A stretch of 64,000 nt of DNA from DATLGB01 sp964242305 (GCA_964242305.1 CAXTBB010000020.1:1-64000), one strand, 5' to 3'. Positions 41,123 to 51,440 are shown, numbered from the stretch's first letter. Program-made: numbers and translations. The notes: a model not told the origin generated them from the letters alone.

Positions 41123-43198
41123 TCAGCGAGCGGAGAAGTGCGCCGCGACCTCGGCTGCGGACAGCGCGCGGTTGTAGACCGCCACCTCGTCGAGCGTGCC
41201 GTAGAACGCGCCCGCGCCGTTGGCCAGCGTCACCGGGCCGGCCGTCGTCGCGAGGATGCGGTTGACCACGGGACCGGCGACGTTGACGCCGTCGATGTAG
41301 ATGCCGACCACGGGACCCGACTTGGTCACGACGACATGGTGGAACGCGGTGGTGTCCGTGAGGGCGGTCGTCGAGCAGGCGACGTTCGCGGCGCTGGCCT
41401 TGCGCAGGCAGACGTGCCCGGCCGCATCCAGGCGCACCTGGTAGCTGCCGCTGGCCACGAGCCCCTCCGCCACGCCAGTGCGCGCGCGCCGCAGCCACAG
41501 CTCGACGCTCACTTGATCACCCGTCACCCGGGCCCGCGACGCCGGGACGGTGACCTGGGAGGACGCGGGGCCGAAGCCGACCGCGGTGTCCCCCTCGACC
41601 GCGCCCGGCTGCCCCAGCGCGACGAGGCCGCGGTACACGCCGGAGGGGCCGCCGGTGCTGTCCACCGCCGCGGTCCCCGACCCGTCGCCGAGGCGCCAGT
41701 AGCCCACGGGCGCCGAGCGCCGCACGACGGAGGCGTAGTCGTAGGCGACGCAGGTGTCCGGGGAGAACTCGGAGGCGCCGATGTCGTAGTAGGTCTCGGC
41801 GCCGCCGCCGGTGTCCGGCACGTCGGGATCGTCGCAGCGGGGCCGCCCGGCGCGGTCGCGGCTCGGGGTGCCGTCGGAGGTGCCGGCGTCGATGCCGGGC
41901 GAGCCCTCCGCCAGGGGGAGCAGCGGGTCGTCGTCGGCGAAGATGGGCGTGCCGCGCACGGTGTGGGGACCGGGAGCGATCCCGTGCTCGGGCTCGAAGC
42001 GGCGGATCAGGTCGTAGTCCTCGTCGACCTCCGCGACGCCGTCGGTGTAGTAGCGCTCGATCACGTTGTTGCGCAGGACCACGCCGTCGGTCCGCGCCAG
42101 GCCGGTCGGCGAGGGATTCCCGCCGGTGACCCGCAGCCGGGGGTCGTAGCCGCCCTCGCCGTAGCACGTGTTGGCATCGATGACGACGCCGTTCGCCGCG
42201 CTGACGTGCACGCACCCGATGCCCGCGCCGGTGTCCTTGCGGCTGTAGAAGACGTTGTTCTCGATGCGCACCCCCGCCGGCCAGACGGTGTCCTCGCCGT
42301 TGGCCATGACCAGGATGCCGCGGGTGTCCAGGTACAGGTTGTCGCGGAACGTGGCGTCCACGTTGGGCCCGATGAGCTGGGTCCCGTCCGGGTGCTCGAG
42401 CGGGTCGCCGCCGTCCGCCGTGCTCTGGATGCCGACGTTCTCGATGTGGTTGCCCTGGACGAGGAGATTGGTCGTGTTGGTCGCCTGGACGCCGTCGGCC
42501 GGGACCTTGACCACCGTGTTGTCGCGGATCACCTGGTCGGCGCCCTGCACGCGGAAGGCCGTGCCGCAGCGGGGCGCGATCCCGCCCGTCTCGCTCAGCG
42601 GGTAGTCCATGATGCCGTCGTGGTTGGCATCGTTCTCGCTGCTGACCATCCAGAACGAGTGGCAGCGCGGCGCCGTCGAGTTCGCGTCGAAGGTGATGCG
42701 CAGGTCGTGGACGTAGTTGCCCTCGGCGCGGTTGTGACTCCCGACCATGATGACGCCGCTGGGCGACATGTCGTTGTCGACGACGGCCAGCGACTCGCCG
42801 AACAGCTCGGTGATGTCGGTGATGCGGAAGCCGTTGACCTCCAGGTTGCGCGCCTCCGCGGCCAGCTCCACCCCCTGCAGCACGGGCTGCTCACCCGGGT
42901 ACGCCGCGAACCGCGTGGGCTGGGCGAAGGCCCGCGCCGTCGTGACCTTGGGGTAGGTGCCGCGGCGGACCAGCACCGTCCCGCCGTCCGGGACGAGGTC
43001 GAGCGCCTTCGCCGAGGTGCACACCGGCCGGGCCTTCGTGACCTGCGCGGCGGTGCGCGCATCGCTGCAGCGACCCCCCACCGACGCGGCGTCGAGGTAG
43101 ATGGTGATGGGGACGGCCGCGCGGGCCGGCACAGGCCCGGCGAACGCGGCTGCGCAGGCGGCAACACCGAGCAGCACCGTCCGGATGCGAGCGCCCAT
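41123..43198 (-). CDS. Secreted right-handed beta-helix protein with LamG-like C-terminal domain
   Basis: 691 residues. Signal peptide (1-28, ...AAFAGPVPARA). Residues 60-430 form a pectate-lyase-like helix with repeated short turns (NNVFYSR, GVVIDANTCYG, GVVLRNNVIERYYTDG, LLVQGNHIEN). From about 500 a concanavalin-A/LamG domain (PVGYWRLGDGSGTAAVDSTGG, VSVELWLRRA, FHHVVVTKSG, GTLDEVAVYNRALSAAEV). Probably binds or cuts an extracellular polysaccharide; no catalytic residues can be assigned. ATG at 43198 with TACGGT 6 nt upstream. Confidence 0.8.
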   Translation of the reverse strand: MGARIRTVLLGVAACAAAFAGPVPARAAVPITIYLDAASVGGRCSDARTAAQVTKARPVCTSAKALDLVPDGGTVLVRRGTYPKVTTARAFAQPTRFAAYPGEQPVLQGVELAAEARNLEVNGFRITDITELFGESLAVVDNDMSPSGVIMVGSHNRAEGNYVHDLRITFDANSTAPRCHSFWMVSSENDANHDGIMDYPLSETGGIAPRCGTAFRVQGADQVIRDNTVVKVPADGVQATNTTNLLVQGNHIENVGIQSTADGGDPLEHPDGTQLIGPNVDATFRDNLYLDTRGILVMANGEDTVWPAGVRIENNVFYSRKDTGAGIGCVHVSAANGVVIDANTCYGEGGYDPRLRVTGGNPSPTGLARTDGVVLRNNVIERYYTDGVAEVDEDYDLIRRFEPEHGIAPGPHTVRGTPIFADDDPLLPLAEGSPGIDAGTSDGTPSRDRAGRPRCDDPDVPDTGGGAETYYDIGASEFSPDTCVAYDYASVVRRSAPVGYWRLGDGSGTAAVDSTGGPSGVYRGLVALGQPGAVEGDTAVGFGPASSQVTVPASRARVTGDQVSVELWLRRARTGVAEGLVASGSYQVRLDAAGHVCLRKASAANVACSTTALTDTTAFHHVVVTKSGPVVGIYIDGVNVAGPVVNRILATTAGPVTLANGAGAFYGTLDEVAVYNRALSAAEVAAHFSAR

Positions 43199-43204
43199 CG
43201 GCCG

Positions 43205-43210
43205 ACCGTA
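43205..43210 (-). promoter_or_regulatory. Candidate -10 of the beta-helix gene (TACGGT)
   Basis: TACGGT on the minus strand, 6 nt before the ATG at 43198. Confidence 0.4.
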
Positions 43211-43263
43211 CCAGCGGACCGGGAAGCAGTGTGGGAATACTTAGATAACGGTTTCCTGAACGG

Positions 43264-44538
<1,275 letters not shown>

Positions 44539-44552
44539 GAGTACCGCTCGCG

Positions 44553-45137
44553 CTAGTGGTGCGCGATCACCCGGTCGATGATGCCATACGCCTTGGCTTC
44601 CTCCGACGTCATGAAGTAATCGCGCTCGGTGTCCTTGCGCACATCCTCCACGGGCTTGCCCGCGTGGCCGGCGATGATCTCGTCCAGTTTGCGGCGCAGC
44701 TCGATGACCTCGCGCGCGTGGATCTCGATGTCCGTCGCCTGCCCCTGGAAGCCGGAGGAGACCTGGTGGATGAGGATCTTGGCGTTGGGAAGGGCCATGC
44801 GCTTGCCGGCAGCACCGCCGCCCAGCAGCAGGGCGCCCATGCTCATCGCGATCCCGACGCAGATCGTCTGCACGTCGGGCTTGATGAACTGCATGGTGTC
44901 GTAGATCGCCAGTCCTGCATAGACCGACCCGCCCGGCGAGTTGATGTAGATCGAGATGTCCTTGTCGGGATCCTCGCTCTCCAGGTGCAGCAGCTGGGCG
45001 ACGATCAGGTTCGCGATCTGGTCGTCCACCGGCGTCCCGAGGAAGATGATCCGCTCGTTGAGCAGGCGGGAGTAGATGTCGAACGCCCGCTCACCGCGGG
45101 AGGTCTGCTCGACGACCATGGGGACGAGGGGGCTCAC
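44553..45137 (-). CDS. clpP: ATP-dependent Clp protease proteolytic subunit
   Basis: 194 residues. Catalytic Ser in GIAMSMGALLLGGGAAGKR, His in ILIHQVSSGFQGQATD; NSPGGSVYAGLAIYDTMQ region. GTG at 45137 is 3 nt after the tig stop; an ATG five codons on is an alternative. Order tig-clpP-clpX is the usual one. Confidence 0.97.
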   Translation of the reverse strand: MSPLVPMVVEQTSRGERAFDIYSRLLNERIIFLGTPVDDQIANLIVAQLLHLESEDPDKDISIYINSPGGSVYAGLAIYDTMQFIKPDVQTICVGIAMSMGALLLGGGAAGKRMALPNAKILIHQVSSGFQGQATDIEIHAREVIELRRKLDEIIAGHAGKPVEDVRKDTERDYFMTSEEAKAYGIIDRVIAHH

Positions 45138-45140
45138 AGC

Positions 45141-46478
45141 TCAGCTTTCTTTTGAGGTCGTGTCCGGATCTCCTGCTGCGACCGGCGCCGCCGAATCCGC
45201 GAGGAGGTCGATGGCCTGAGCCTGCGCGACATCCTCCTTGAGATCGTCGAGGCGGCCGGATGACTTGATCCGTTCCAGCAGTTTCTTGGCGGACGTCGAG
45301 GCGCGCTCGGCGTCGGGCTCGAGGGCCTCGAGCAGCTGCGCCTCCGTCGGCTCGATCTGCTCGGCGGCGACGACGGCGGCCAGGACGGCCTCGCGGCGCA
45401 GCGCCGACTCGGCGTCCGGCTTGCCCTCCTCGAGGATCTCCTCCTCCGTCTTTCCGGAGATCTGGAGGTAGATCTCGCGCGTGATGCCCTGGTGGGAGAG
45501 CGAGTGGATCATGTTGCTCCACAGCTCCTGGGCGCGCGCCTCGATGAGCGCGTCGGGGACCTCGATGGTGGCGTTGTCGACGGCGGCCTGCAGCGCGGCC
45601 TCGCGGAAGGCCGCCTTGGCCTGTTCGGCCTGCGCGTCGGCGAGGTTCGCGCGGATGTCCTCGCGCACCTCCTCGAGGGTGTCGAAGCCCTGCTCGATGG
45701 CGAAGTCCTCGTCGAGGTCGGGCAGCGCCTTGGCCTTGACCTCCTTGACGGTGACGGCGAACTCGGCGGCCTGGCCGGCCAGCTCCGCGGCGCCGTAGTC
45801 GTCGGGGAAGGTCAGGGCGACGGTGCGCTCCTCGCCGGCGGTCGCGCCCTCGAGCTGCTCCTCGAAGCCGGGGATCAGGCGACCGGAGCCGAGCTCGAGC
45901 ATGTGGTCGCGCGCCTCGCCGCCCTCGAAGGGGACGCCGTCGACCGAGCCGACGAAGTCCATCACCACGAAGTCGCCCTTGCTCGCCGGGCGGTCGACGG
46001 TGTCCAGGCGGCCGCCGCGCTCGCGTAGCTGCTCGATCTCGGCGTCGATTGCCTCGTCGCTGACGGTGGCGTCGGGCTGGGGGACCTCGAGGCCCTTGTA
46101 CTCGCCAAGGACGGCGGTCGGGCGGACGCCGATCTCGATGGAGAACGTCAGCGCCTTGCCCTCCTCGGGGAGGTCGCCGAGGTCGAGGTCGGGCTCGCCG
46201 ATCGGGGCGATGCGCGCGTCGTCGACGGCGGCCGAGTACCAGGCGGGCAGGTGGTCGCGCACGGTCTCGTCGAGGACGGCGGCGCGGCCGACGCGCTGGA
46301 TGACGATCGGTGCAGGGATCTTGCCGGGCCGGAAGCCGGGCACGCGCAGCTGGCGGCCGAGCGTCTTCGCCGATTGGGCGATGCGCTTCTCGATCTCCTC
46401 CGGCGCGACCTCGGCTTCCACCCGCACGCGGGACTCGGGAAGCTCGGTCACGCTCGTGCTGACACCGGCGGTGGCCAT
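45141..46478 (-). CDS. tig: Trigger factor
   Basis: 445 residues; ribosome-bound chaperone and peptidyl-prolyl isomerase. N-terminal ribosome-binding signature VPGFRPGKIPAPIVIQRVG, FKBP-like domain (KGDFVVMDFVGSVDGVPFEGGEA), helical C-terminal arms and an acidic/Ala-rich end. ATG at 46478 with TATCGT 8 nt upstream. Confidence 0.97.
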   Translation of the reverse strand: MATAGVSTSVTELPESRVRVEAEVAPEEIEKRIAQSAKTLGRQLRVPGFRPGKIPAPIVIQRVGRAAVLDETVRDHLPAWYSAAVDDARIAPIGEPDLDLGDLPEEGKALTFSIEIGVRPTAVLGEYKGLEVPQPDATVSDEAIDAEIEQLRERGGRLDTVDRPASKGDFVVMDFVGSVDGVPFEGGEARDHMLELGSGRLIPGFEEQLEGATAGEERTVALTFPDDYGAAELAGQAAEFAVTVKEVKAKALPDLDEDFAIEQGFDTLEEVREDIRANLADAQAEQAKAAFREAALQAAVDNATIEVPDALIEARAQELWSNMIHSLSHQGITREIYLQISGKTEEEILEEGKPDAESALRREAVLAAVVAAEQIEPTEAQLLEALEPDAERASTSAKKLLERIKSSGRLDDLKEDVAQAQAIDLLADSAAPVAAGDPDTTSKES

Positions 46479-46486
46479 CTGGGCTG

Positions 46487-46496
46487 ACGATAGCGT
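46487..46496. promoter_or_regulatory. Overlapping divergent -10 elements for tig and the 47-residue gene
   Basis: ACGATAGCGT: minus-strand TATCGT ends 8 nt before the tig ATG, plus-strand TAGCGT ends 7 nt before the GTG at 46504. Both share the central TA. Starts are 25 bp apart. Confidence 0.55.
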
Positions 46497-46503
46497 TCGC
46501 TTC

Positions 46504-46647
46504 GTGCGTTTCTGGGAGCGTTTTGCGGCCTGGCTGTTGACCGGACCCGTCGGTCACCTCGTCGCCGGGGCGGCCGACTTCGCCGTGGTGTTCTGGCGCC
46601 TCGCGCGCGCACGATGCTTGCGCACGCACACATCCGGGCAGTCTTAA
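46504..46647 (+). CDS. Small conserved protein (47 residues)
   Basis: GTG start; the product begins VRFWERFAAWLLTGPVGHLVAGAADF and ends with a basic stretch. I recall short actinobacterial proteins of the same pattern (WLxTGPxGHLxxxxxD), but no function. Two short hydrophobic helices suggest a membrane-associated peptide. Support: correctly placed TAGCGT -10, an almost continuous arrangement with DoxX (4 nt after the stop) and a conserved-looking GPxGH core. Confidence 0.6.
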   Translation: MRFWERFAAWLLTGPVGHLVAGAADFAVVFWRLARARCLRTHTSGQS

Positions 46648-46651
46648 CCCC

Positions 46652-47161
46652 ATGTCCTTCGGAAAGCTCGCCCTTCGCTTCACCCTCGGTTCCTTCTTCA
46701 TCGGCCACGGCACCCAGAAGTTGTTCGGCTGGTTCGGCGGGCACGGGCTGGACGGCACCGCCGGCTTCTTCGAGGGCCAACTCGGCCTGCGGCCGGGCAA
46801 GCGCCACGCGACTGCCGCCGGCATCAGCGAGGCAGGCGGCGGTGCGCTGCTGATCCTGGGCGGGCCCGGCATCCCCATCGCCACCGCCGCGATCACCGGC
46901 GCGATGGTCACCGCCATCCGCAAGGTCCACATCTCCAACGGCCCCTGGGTGTCCGACTCCGGCTACGAGTACAACGCGGTCATCATCGCCGCCCTCGCCG
47001 CGCTCAATGACAACTCGCTTGTGGCGGCGGCTGCCGTCGGCGCCGGCGTCGCGGGCTCGTACGTCGTCACGGAGAAGCTGGTCGATCCCGCCCCGGCGGA
47101 CGCCGCCGGCGAGGCGACCGTGAACGGCTCGGCGCCCGAGCCGGTGGCCGCCACCGCCTAG
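46652..47161 (+). CDS. DoxX-family membrane protein
   Basis: 169 residues, four hydrophobic helices. DoxX start SFGKLALRFTLGSFFIGHGTQKLFGWFGGHGLDGTAGFFE and GGGALLILGGPGIPIATAAI; a C-terminal Ala/Glu-rich tail. Members join oxidoreductase or redox-stress complexes; the partner is not evident here. Confidence 0.85.
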   Translation: MSFGKLALRFTLGSFFIGHGTQKLFGWFGGHGLDGTAGFFEGQLGLRPGKRHATAAGISEAGGGALLILGGPGIPIATAAITGAMVTAIRKVHISNGPWVSDSGYEYNAVIIAALAALNDNSLVAAAAVGAGVAGSYVVTEKLVDPAPADAAGEATVNGSAPEPVAATA

Positions 47162-47177
47162 TTCTCCGGAGCCGCGT

Positions 47178-47204
47178 TATCGTGAGACACCCATGTCTCA
47201 CGAT
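47178..47204. promoter_or_regulatory. TetR-type operator over -10 and start codon of the efflux gene
   Basis: An exact 11-nt inverted repeat, ATCGTGAGACA (47179-47189) and its complement (47194-47204), 4 nt apart. The left arm overlaps TATCGT (47178-47183), 9 nt before the ATG; the right arm contains the start codon's last two bases. A bound repressor would cover the promoter. The likely ligand-binding repressor is the TetR protein encoded two genes along in the same operon. Confidence 0.65.
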
Positions 47205-48785
47205 GCCGGCTCCGCGCGCCCCACCGGGGCGGCGCTCTACACCATCTTCGGCGCCCTCATGCTGGGGATGTTCCTGGCGGCGCTCGACCAGACGATCGTC
47301 TCCACCGCCCTGCCCACGATCGTGGGCGACCTCGGCGGGATCGACCACCTGTCCTGGGTGGTGACGAGCTACCTCGTGGCCACCACCGCGTCCACCCCGC
47401 TGTACGGCAAGCTCGGTGACCTCTACGGGCGCAAGCTGCTGTTCGGGGTGGCCATCGTCATCTTCCTGTTCGGGTCGGCGCTGTCGGGGGCGAGCCAGTC
47501 GCTGACCGAGCTGATCGTCTTCCGCGCGGTCCAGGGCATCGGCGCCGGCGGGTTGATGGTCGGGGCGCAGGCGATCATCGCCGACATCGTCCCGCCCCGC
47601 GAGCGCGGCCGCTACATGGGCCTGATCGGGTCCGTGTTCGCCGTCGCCAGCGTGCTCGGCCCGCTGCTGGGCGGCTTCTTCGTGGACTCGCTGAGCTGGC
47701 GCTGGGTCTTCTACGTCAACCTGCCGATCGGCGCGGTCGCGCTGGCCGTCGTCGTCCTGAAGCTGCACCTGCCCGCCAGCCGGACCGAGCACCGCATCGA
47801 CTGGACCGGCGCGGCGCTGCTGACCAGCGCCGTGGTGTGCCTGATCCTGCTGACCACGTGGGGCGGCAACGAGTACGGCTGGGGGTCGGCGACGATCATC
47901 GGGCTCGGCGTCGCCACCGTCGCGCTGGCGCTGAGCTTCGTCTGGCAGGAGCGCCGGGCGGTCGAGCCGCTGATCCCGCCGCGCCTGTTCGCCGGCCGCG
48001 GCTTCAGCGTCGCCATCGTCCTCGGGTTCCTGGTCGGCGTGGCCATGTTCGGGGCGCTGACGTTCCTGCCGCTCTACCTGCAGGTCGTGCGCGGAGCGAG
48101 CCCGACCGGCTCCGGCCTGCTCATCGTCCCGCTGATGGTGGGGCTGCTGACGGCGGGCATCCTCTCGGGTCGCTGGATCTCCAAGCACGGGCGCTACCGC
48201 ATCTTCCCGATCGTCGGGAGCGCCTCCCTGACGGTGGGCATGTTCCTGCTCACGCGCCTCGACGCCGGTACGCCCTACGTGGCCACGGCGGCGTTCATGG
48301 TCATCATCGGCGTCGGGATCGGCCTGTTCATGCAGGTGATCGTGCTGGTCGCCCAGAACGACGCGCGCCCTCAGGACATCGGCGCGGCGACCTCGTCGGC
48401 CACCTTCTTCCGCTCCATCGGCGGCTCCGTTGGCGTGGCCATCTTCGGCGCGGTCTTCGCCTCGCGGCTGACGGACGGGCTGCGCGGCCTGCCCGCGGCG
48501 GTCGCCGAGCGGCTGCACCTGTCCCCAGGCTCGGCCCAGGTGCGCCCGGACGCGGTGCAGGCGCTGCCCAGCGGTCCCCGGACGGCGTTCCTCGACGTCT
48601 TCGTCCACGCCCTGCACGGCGCCTTCACCTTCGGGGCGGTCTTCGCCGGCCTCGCGTTCCTGCTCACCTGGGCCCTGCCGGAGATCCCGCTGCGCGGGCG
48701 CTCGTCGGCCGAGGAGCGCGAGGACAAGGGCAAGGCCGGCGCTCTGGTGCCCGAGGCGGCTGAGTCTGTCGAGGCGCTGCGGTGA
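47193..48785 (+). CDS. DHA2-family (14-span) multidrug efflux MFS transporter
   Basis: 530 residues with 14 hydrophobic helices. EmrB/QacA signatures: LDQTIVSTALPTIVGDLGG in helix 1, GKLGDLYGRKLLF in loop 2-3, GIGAGGLMVGAQAIIADIVPPRERGRYMG in helix 5. Proton-driven export of drugs or lipids. It shares an operator-bearing promoter and a 4-bp GTGA overlap with the TetR gene. Confidence 0.93.
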   Translation: MSHDAGSARPTGAALYTIFGALMLGMFLAALDQTIVSTALPTIVGDLGGIDHLSWVVTSYLVATTASTPLYGKLGDLYGRKLLFGVAIVIFLFGSALSGASQSLTELIVFRAVQGIGAGGLMVGAQAIIADIVPPRERGRYMGLIGSVFAVASVLGPLLGGFFVDSLSWRWVFYVNLPIGAVALAVVVLKLHLPASRTEHRIDWTGAALLTSAVVCLILLTTWGGNEYGWGSATIIGLGVATVALALSFVWQERRAVEPLIPPRLFAGRGFSVAIVLGFLVGVAMFGALTFLPLYLQVVRGASPTGSGLLIVPLMVGLLTAGILSGRWISKHGRYRIFPIVGSASLTVGMFLLTRLDAGTPYVATAAFMVIIGVGIGLFMQVIVLVAQNDARPQDIGAATSSATFFRSIGGSVGVAIFGAVFASRLTDGLRGLPAAVAERLHLSPGSAQVRPDAVQALPSGPRTAFLDVFVHALHGAFTFGAVFAGLAFLLTWALPEIPLRGRSSAEEREDKGKAGALVPEAAESVEALR

Positions 48786-49414
48786 GCGCCGCCGTCGCCG
48801 ATCGCCGCCGCGCGGTCCGCTCGCGCAACGCCGACGCCATCCTCGACGCGGCCTTTGCGGCGCTGCGCGCGAACCCCCAGGCGGGCATGGCCGAGATCGC
48901 CGCCGCCGCCGGCGTCGGCCGGGCGACCCTCTACCGCCACTATCCGACCCGCGACGACCTCATCGCGGAGATCCGCCGCCGCACCCAGACGGCGTTCCGC
49001 GCCCTGCTCGCCGAGCTCGAGGCGGCCTGCGCGGACGATCCCGAGGCGGCGCTGGAGCGCTTCGCCGCCGAGCTGTTCGCGCTCCGCGAGGGCGCGCTGA
49101 GCGTCGCCGACCCCGGCCGCGAGGCCCGCGCCCGCCGCCTGTGGGCACCCATGCGCACGATCATTCTCGGCCTGCAGTCCCGCGGCGTCGTCGACCCGGC
49201 CCTGTCGCCCGACTGGGTCCTGGCCAGCTTCCGCGGTCAGCTGCGCGCCGCCGGCGTCGAGCTCGACGCAGGACGCCTGCGCGGCGACGCCGCTCCGGCG
49301 CTCGTCATCCGCGCCTTCCTGCACGGCTGCGTCCCGGGGACGCTGGACGACCTACGCTCCGGCTCACCCTCACCTCCGGAACCGCGTCGGCCAAGACCGT
49401 CTCCACCCCACTGA
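48782..49414 (+). CDS. TetR-family transcriptional regulator
   Basis: 210 residues. N-terminal helix-turn-helix (NADAILDAAFAALRANPQAGMAEIAAAAGVGRATLYRHYPTRDDLIAEI), helical ligand domain after residue 60. Probably represses the efflux operon it belongs to through the inverted repeat at 47179. The last 25 residues (SPSPPEPRRPRPSPPH) look like out-of-frame sequence over an older gene end, so the native C-terminus may lie near 49350. Confidence 0.9.
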   Translation: MSAAVADRRRAVRSRNADAILDAAFAALRANPQAGMAEIAAAAGVGRATLYRHYPTRDDLIAEIRRRTQTAFRALLAELEAACADDPEAALERFAAELFALREGALSVADPGREARARRLWAPMRTIILGLQSRGVVDPALSPDWVLASFRGQLRAAGVELDAGRLRGDAAPALVIRAFLHGCVPGTLDDLRSGSPSPPEPRRPRPSPPH

Positions 49415-49428
49415 CCGTCAAGCGCTAA
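49352..49428 (+). pseudogene. 3' remnant of a secreted repeat protein gene
   Basis: In the frame other than TetR, the sequence reads RLTLTSGTASAKTVSTPLTVKR and stops at 49428. This looks like the C-terminal beta strand of secreted Ig-like/FG-GAP proteins. It overlaps the end of TetR and lies 8 nt before the FG-GAP gene, so a deletion probably fused two unrelated gene ends. Confidence 0.3.
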
Positions 49429-49436
49429 GGATCGCC

Positions 49437-50840
49437 ATGAAACTGCTCCTCCTCGTCACCCTCACCTGCACCGCCGCGGTCGCCGGCGCCGCGCCCGCGC
49501 TGGCCGCGACACCGCTCCAGTTGGTGAGAGCCGCCGCCCCGCGGACCGGTCGGGGACCCCTTGGCCTGGCGGTCGGCGCCTTCAACGCCGACAAGCACGC
49601 CGATCTGGCCGCGGTGAACTCGTCCGACGGCACGCTCTCGATCCTGCTCGGCAAGGGCCAGGGCCGCTTCGCTGCCGCAGGCGACCCGATCCCCGCCGGG
49701 GACGACCCCCAGCAGGTCGCCGTCGGGGACTTCAACCGCGACGGCAAGCAGGACCTCGCCGTCTCCGACCGCGACTCGAGCAGCATCGCGATCCTGCTCG
49801 GGAACGGCACGGGCGCCTTCACGCTCGCGTCGCAGTTGACGACGGTCATCCCGGACGACTTCACCTACGGCGACCCGTACGCCGTCCTCGTAGGGGACTT
49901 CAACGGCGACGGGATCGCCGACATCGCCACGACCACCGTCGGCCCGGGCGGTCGCGGCGAGGTCGAGACGTTCACCGGCGCGGGCAACGGCAGCTTCGGC
50001 ACCGCCCGGCTCGTGACCGACAAGGGCGCCGGGACGGGCAGCGGCGCCGGCGCCGCGCTGGCCGACCTCAACGGCGACCACCGGCTCGACCTCGTGCTCG
50101 TGGACGGCTACTCGAGCGACCATCGCGTCGACACGCTCTTCGGCACGGGGGCGGGCACGTTCGTCCCCGGCCCCTCGGTGGCCGTCGGCATGGGCGCGTC
50201 GTCGATCGCCGTCGGCGACTTCAACGGCGACGCCCACCAGGACGTGGCCGTCACGGACGAGGACGACGCCGCCGTCTCCGTGCTCCTCGGCAACGGGAGC
50301 GGCGCGCTGACGGCGGGAGCCACGGTGCCGGCCGGCCCCCGGCCACTCGGCCTGACGACGGGCGACTTCAACGGCGACAAGCACCTCGACCTCGCCGTGA
50401 CCAACGTCGACGACCACGGCGTCACCCTTCTGCTCGGCACCGGCAAGGGAGCTTTCGCGGCGACCAAGGCGATCACCGTCGGCAGCTCTCCGCAGAGCGT
50501 GGTCGCCGGGCGGTTCGACGGCGACGCGGTCGATGACCTCGCCGCGGACAACTTCAACGACACCACCGTTTCCGTGCTGATCTCCTCGGCGCCGCGAACG
50601 GTGAAGCTCAAGCGCCACGGCCGCTCCGCGTCCGGCGCCGTGTCGTCGCGATCGTCCAAGTGCGAGCGCAGCCAGCGCGTCCAGCTGCGCCGCGGCGGGA
50701 GGACGGTCCGACGGACCACGACCGACACGCACGGCCGGTTCGCGTTCGGCGGAACGCTGCGCGACGGGAGCTACACCGCGGCGGTCAAGGCGACCAACGG
50801 CTGCCTCGCCGGCGCATCGAAGACGCTCGTTCTCGGCTGA
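49437..50840 (+). CDS. Secreted FG-GAP repeat (VCBS-like) protein
   Basis: 467 residues. Signal peptide ending ALAA near residue 24; about seven FG-GAP blades with Ca-binding-like DFNGDG/DFNRDGKQDLAV loops (residues 45-385), forming a beta-propeller; a C-terminal carboxypeptidase-regulatory-like domain (SQRVQLRRGGRTVRRTTTDTHGRFAFGGTLRDGSY). Extracellular, probably adhesion or matrix-related. AAGGA 5 nt before the ATG. Confidence 0.85.
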   Translation: MKLLLLVTLTCTAAVAGAAPALAATPLQLVRAAAPRTGRGPLGLAVGAFNADKHADLAAVNSSDGTLSILLGKGQGRFAAAGDPIPAGDDPQQVAVGDFNRDGKQDLAVSDRDSSSIAILLGNGTGAFTLASQLTTVIPDDFTYGDPYAVLVGDFNGDGIADIATTTVGPGGRGEVETFTGAGNGSFGTARLVTDKGAGTGSGAGAALADLNGDHRLDLVLVDGYSSDHRVDTLFGTGAGTFVPGPSVAVGMGASSIAVGDFNGDAHQDVAVTDEDDAAVSVLLGNGSGALTAGATVPAGPRPLGLTTGDFNGDKHLDLAVTNVDDHGVTLLLGTGKGAFAATKAITVGSSPQSVVAGRFDGDAVDDLAADNFNDTTVSVLISSAPRTVKLKRHGRSASGAVSSRSSKCERSQRVQLRRGGRTVRRTTTDTHGRFAFGGTLRDGSYTAAVKATNGCLAGASKTLVLG

Positions 50841-50984
50841 GCCGCGGGCGTATCGGCGGGCGCTGCGGACGGCGAGCCGCGAGTTGGGCCTGCGGCAAGC
50901 GCCGCGTCCCCGAGAGCGTCCACCGCGGCCGATGTTTTCCCCGGCGTTGCCCCCGTGCCGCGCCGAGGCAATCGCGGATGCCCG

Positions 50985-51440
50985 TCAGTAGGACTCCCTG
51001 CCGGTCAACACGATGTGGGTGATCGTGGTCTTTGGGTCGTACGTGCCCGAGAAGGTGTACGTGGAAGTGAGGTGCTTGAGCTTGCCCGTCCCGCGAATGT
51101 CCTGGCCATGCCCGGTGACCGGGATGATGCCGTTGCTGTCCGGGGTCCCCAGGGTGAACGTGTCTTTGGCGACTGCCTTCGCGTTGCCGTAGTAGACGGT
51201 GGTCACGTCGGTGCCGCCGGTGGCGGTCAGGCTTGTGATCTTCTGGACGCCAGCCCCGTCACCAGCACGTGAATCGTGGATCTTGAGCGTCGATTCGTCA
51301 GCGCTGATCGATGCGCCGTCGATCGTCGACGTGAAGCGGACGTTCTTGTGTTTCGGTCCGGTCGCGGCTCCCGCGGGAAACACGGCCACTCCAGTCGCGA
51401 GCGTACAGGCGGCGAGCATGACGAAAGGTGCGTAGCGCAT
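50985..51440 (-). CDS. Secreted beta-rich protein of unknown function
   Basis: 151 residues. The ATG at 51440 has GAGGAG 8 nt upstream, and a signal peptide (MRYAPFVMLAACTLATGVAVFPAGAA). The mature part alternates short strands (DVTTVYYGNAKAVAKDTFTLG, GTGKLKHLTSTYTFSGTY, THIVLTGRESY), of the same size as the barrel protein at 20674 but without its glycine signature. The gap 50841-50984 before it holds no gene or clear terminator. Confidence 0.55.
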   Translation of the reverse strand: MRYAPFVMLAACTLATGVAVFPAGAATGPKHKNVRFTSTIDGASISADESTLKIHDSRAGDGAGVQKITSLTATGGTDVTTVYYGNAKAVAKDTFTLGTPDSNGIIPVTGHGQDIRGTGKLKHLTSTYTFSGTYDPKTTITHIVLTGRESY

